Of a DNA stretch of 8,430 nt, positions 6,601 through 8,430 are shown in pieces. The stretch lies in the NCBI GenBank assembly GCA_027618625.1, contig JAQCER010000100.1, positions 1 through 8,430 of the forward strand, given 5' to 3'. The DNA is from Verrucomicrobiota bacterium. Lineage in GTDB: Bacteria; Verrucomicrobiota; Verrucomicrobiia; Verrucomicrobiales; DEV007. The translations under genes were made by a program, and so were the position numbers. Below the pieces are notes generated by a model, which saw only the letters and a program-made list of their open reading frames with translations, was not told where the DNA came from and did no database searches. How positions within the stretch are numbered: position 1 is the first letter of the stretch; each line of letters begins with the position of its first letter.

Positions 6601-8430
6601 GGAACCAGTGGAGATGCAGTCGCGGGCGATGGCATCTATTCCGGCCGGGTCATCGGTCAGAGTGTCGATGGCCGCGTCGTTCAGTTTTACGTGCGGGCCG
6701 TTGTGGCGGGAGGTGTCGAAAACCGAGCGCCCGTGCGTGGAGCATGGCCGGCGATGTTCATCGTCGACAACCAGGAAATCAATCCTGAAGGAATGACGAC
6801 TTATCGATGGATCATTTCTGAATACGACATCCGCGCCTGGTCGACCGGTAGCGGCAGAGGCGGTGCTAACTACAACTACAAGTTCCCGTTTCTCTCGAAC
6901 AGTTATAAGAACATGACGATGATCGTCGACGAGAATGAGATTTTCTATGGCGCGGAAATTCGCCCATCGGGAAGTCCGTGGCACACTGCGTCGCGCGCGA
7001 ACCTGAGGCAACGGGGCAAGTGGAAACTACCGTCGAGCTCAATGTTCCGCAACACTCGCAAGTTTACGTTCGATAACACGATTGGGGCAGAAGGTGTTGG
7101 GGCACTTCACCACAACAATTTTATGCGCTACCAGCTCTATCGGCTCGGACATGAACAGAACGAGGACGAGTTCGCCCTGACGATCGAAAACGATAATACC
7201 CCGGAGTTCAATGAGATCGTGGAGCCCTGTGGCAATGACATGCTCGACCGCTTCTGGACTGACGGATCGGAAGGGGAGTTCTACAAAATCGACGACCACT
7301 TCCGTTTTGATGACAACTACAGGAAGTCCGAGATTACCAATCGTTACTTATGGTACGATGCGCCGAACAGGCAGGTAGAGACCAATTATCCCGATCCGGA
7401 TGCCGCAGGCAGTTACCACACTGCATGGATCAAACGCTCGCGCGAGGCCGAATACGACTACTCGGCGCTGATCGATCTGTTCAAGACTCTCACGGATGGC
7501 AAATACACCGAGGCCGAGATCGGGCGGATGCTGAATATCGACAAGGTTACGATGATGGTGGCAGTGCGCGGATATGCGGCCGACTGGGACAACATTACCA
7601 ACACGCGGCCAAAGAACTCATTCTTCTATCGCCCCCCCAACGGTGGCCGCTGGCAGTTTCTCCACTGGGATAGCGACCTCGCATTCGGGAACGCCGGTGA
7701 CCCCATTTACACTTCGGGCAGCAAGGATCTCGGGGCGTTCCTGAAGAAAGACTTCGCAGAGCGGAAGCTGCGCTACCACCTGAGCTACATGTGGGATCAC
7801 CTCGTCGATATCAACAACTCTCCCAGGATGAAGGCGTTCTTTGAGGCAGAGGAAAATGCGTCACCCAATCGTGAATACACCGCTCGCGGCAGCGTCTATG
7901 CTTCATGGTTCAATGCCCGGGATACGCGCTTTCTTCGTGAAATCGACGACCACCTGGAGGATCCACTTGCTGTCGATCCGGTGGCCGCTGTGGAAGGCGA
8001 TACGATTTCCGTAACAGGTAGCGCTGGCTACCGCGTATACACCGTTGTCCTCGATGGCCATCCTGAGGCGACCCTTCGGTGGATCGATGATACACACTGG
8101 AGCATGGACAACGTCGTCCTCAGGCAGGGCGAAAATGCGCTCGCGTTCCGCGGTGTGGATCACTTCGGCAAGCCTGCTGTGGGTGGCGACGCTCAAACGG
8201 CATCGATATCGGTGACCAAGCCGGATAACTCGGCTCCGTATGTCGATCTGACGGTCGATCCGGGCTCGCAGAATCTCCATTTTTCGGAAACGTTCGCGCT
8301 CGATGCGAGTGGCAGTTCGGATCCTGAAGGTGCTGCGTTGACCTACATCTGGTCAGGCCCTGCTGCCAATGCGACCCTGCATCCTGCTGGCGCCACGGCC
8401 TCCGCGCAGTTCCAGCGCCCGGGACTTTAT
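3601..8430 (+). CDS. Giant secreted lamin-tail / CotH-kinase / PKD multidomain protein (3' end outside window)
   Basis: One frame runs 1610 codons from ATG 3601 to the window edge without a stop. Residues 1-24 are a signal peptide, with probable cleavage after VSA24. Domains in order: a lamin-tail domain (26-176; SEIQYHP, EFIEIRN); a jelly-roll, carbohydrate-binding-like module (about 205-377; YFDQTQDLGTAWRQPDYDDS, TTYYFRKEIQF); two diverged LTD-like segments (about 383-498 with VINEVAPGAGGFVEFFN, and 509-625 with SISEVHFSADGSKVDWVEL); a clear LTD (632-775; IVINEIMADPP, GEFVELYN, LGGWSF); an unassigned beta-rich module (about 778-938); and an Ig-like module (945-1058; GDAVAGDGIYSG). A CotH-kinase-like domain follows (about 1063-1455), with NLRQRG, ADWDNIT (1327-1333) and LHWDSDLAFG (1354-1363). 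A beta-sandwich (about 1461-1540) and the start of a PKD domain (1545 on; LDASGSSDPEGAALTY) end the visible part. CotH proteins are atypical kinases, but the substrate here is unknown. The mature part seen contains one Cys (1210). TAA at 3586 bars an upstream start; no Shine-Dalgarno is seen. A surface or secreted location is inferred. Confidence 0.93.
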   Translation, partial: MTFSRTPIFLIACAWFSALSTVSAEQIIFSEIQYHPEEGKPEFIEIRNNTATPSDIVDWTLSGGVDYVFPGFDPADGQKAFIHNRERILLVGVSETEFRAAYPSTPEDVRVLGPWTGDLSDRGETLTLKDKNGTVMTTVTYEDRGHWPAAADGLGHSLVVKRPNQYVNDWRNWTYSLSKGGTPGSDPESPEGGIAIDSPEIDLSAALPVVELGSEWKYFDQTQDLGTAWRQPDYDDSGWKSAPGMFGYESRALPDPGIQTALARDAVGGLTTYYFRKEIQFTKNPVGSRITIGNVLDDGAVYYLNGQELGRVRIAGGDVTWQTVATKVPEEGVLEEGVISVDGSAFLVPGRNVIAVEVHNESARSSDLVFGATVSISASSAGAVINEVAPGAGGFVEFFNPAESNENLKGHYLTDDLANLKKYQITADLVAVPRGHVSIDYSATGLPAAPAGLYLVAPDGTTVINAVTVPVGAGSSISRKPSGSSSWFVFSEPQRDKANVGAGDLRNQLSISEVHFSADGSKVDWVELHASGAGSVSVDGLFLSGLADFSDKSAVSGTLPANGYMAFDVEMPLDGDDVTVSLRTSGGNVIIGERLERDAGVVALQEYPAGSGEYYESPTDSKAAANNPPRNTSIVINEIMADPPSNSRNGEFVELYNRGATTVDLGGWSFVDGISYDIPAGTSLAAGQYLVIAANASFLKSAYSGITIIGDYSGNLANEGELLRLEDAGGNLADQVDYKSGGDWPIWANGGGSSMELLNPAMDNDHSTAWRDSDESLKSTFKSFKASGTYTQLETMGAPTDYKEFHLHLVGESHIIVKNIKLTRNGEAANILKNADRDTPDGRSSSGWLSQGTHWASHFEGSDYHLIADGHGDNRANKAEIDATDLTRGDSVELTFEARWVAGKPTLIAQTYDHSFAPVFHLDVPNNLGTPGAQNSRYVASAPPTVSEVAHSPAVPKEGDLVTVTARVTSASTLQSIDIVYREDSQDNSKPWQTAAMNDGGTSGDAVAGDGIYSGRVIGQSVDGRVVQFYVRAVVAGGVENRAPVRGAWPAMFIVDNQEINPEGMTTYRWIISEYDIRAWSTGSGRGGANYNYKFPFLSNSYKNMTMIVDENEIFYGAEIRPSGSPWHTASRANLRQRGKWKLPSSSMFRNTRKFTFDNTIGAEGVGALHHNNFMRYQLYRLGHEQNEDEFALTIENDNTPEFNEIVEPCGNDMLDRFWTDGSEGEFYKIDDHFRFDDNYRKSEITNRYLWYDAPNRQVETNYPDPDAAGSYHTAWIKRSREAEYDYSALIDLFKTLTDGKYTEAEIGRMLNIDKVTMMVAVRGYAADWDNITNTRPKNSFFYRPPNGGRWQFLHWDSDLAFGNAGDPIYTSGSKDLGAFLKKDFAERKLRYHLSYMWDHLVDINNSPRMKAFFEAEENASPNREYTARGSVYASWFNARDTRFLREIDDHLEDPLAVDPVAAVEGDTISVTGSAGYRVYTVVLDGHPEATLRWIDDTHWSMDNVVLRQGENALAFRGVDHFGKPAVGGDAQTASISVTKPDNSAPYVDLTVDPGSQNLHFSETFALDASGSSDPEGAALTYIWSGPAANATLHPAGATASAQFQRPGLY

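Noticed and set aside
1..8430. tRNA, rRNA, transposase, integrase, toxin-antitoxin or phage-defence genes
   Set aside because: I saw none: no cloverleaf with CCA-type end, no rRNA-like conserved segment, and every long coding frame is assigned to glycan de-decoration, the giant exported protein or the NTF2-like protein.

Overview
The window looks like chromosomal DNA from an environmental Verrucomicrobiota-type bacterium; Planctomycetota is the main alternative. The evidence is a secreted type I sulfatase next to a secreted SASA-family (sialate O-acetylesterase-like) esterase, and a very large secreted protein combining lamin-tail domains, a CotH-kinase domain and a PKD domain. Shine-Dalgarno sequences are weak or absent before most starts. 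These gene types are strongly enriched in that superphylum, but no rRNA or marker gene is present, so the assignment is inference.

Layout. Positions 12-410 (+) hold a small complete NTF2/SnoaL-like protein. A 206-base gene-free gap (411-616) separates it from a convergent two-gene operon on the minus strand. Read in its own direction, the operon is a SASA-domain esterase (3099 to 2026) followed by a sulfatase (2029 to 617). The esterase stop and sulfatase start overlap in a GTGA, so the two are probably translationally coupled. A weak candidate 53-residue ORF (3300 to 3139, minus) lies just upstream of the esterase. Between 3301 and 3600 is a relatively AT-rich divergent intergenic region with four successive inverted repeats. 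From 3601 to the window edge (+) runs one uninterrupted frame of 1610 codons, whose 3' end lies outside the window.

How the parts fit. The esterase and sulfatase both carry N-terminal export signals and would remove acetyl and sulfate groups from extracytoplasmic polysaccharides. This fits glycan scavenging, although no glycoside hydrolase is present to name the substrate. The giant protein has a signal peptide, several lamin-tail or LTD-like beta-sandwich modules, a jelly-roll carbohydrate-binding-like module, Ig-like modules, a CotH-like domain keeping a WDxD motif, and the start of a PKD domain. It is best read as a surface or secreted multidomain protein of unknown substrate. The divergent hairpin-rich region probably carries promoter or control elements for both sides, which is inferred from position and structure only.

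The least explained material is the hairpin cluster at 3341-3560. It includes a 14-bp perfect inverted repeat and an 8-base element that occurs twice and could support two mutually exclusive pairings upstream of the giant gene.
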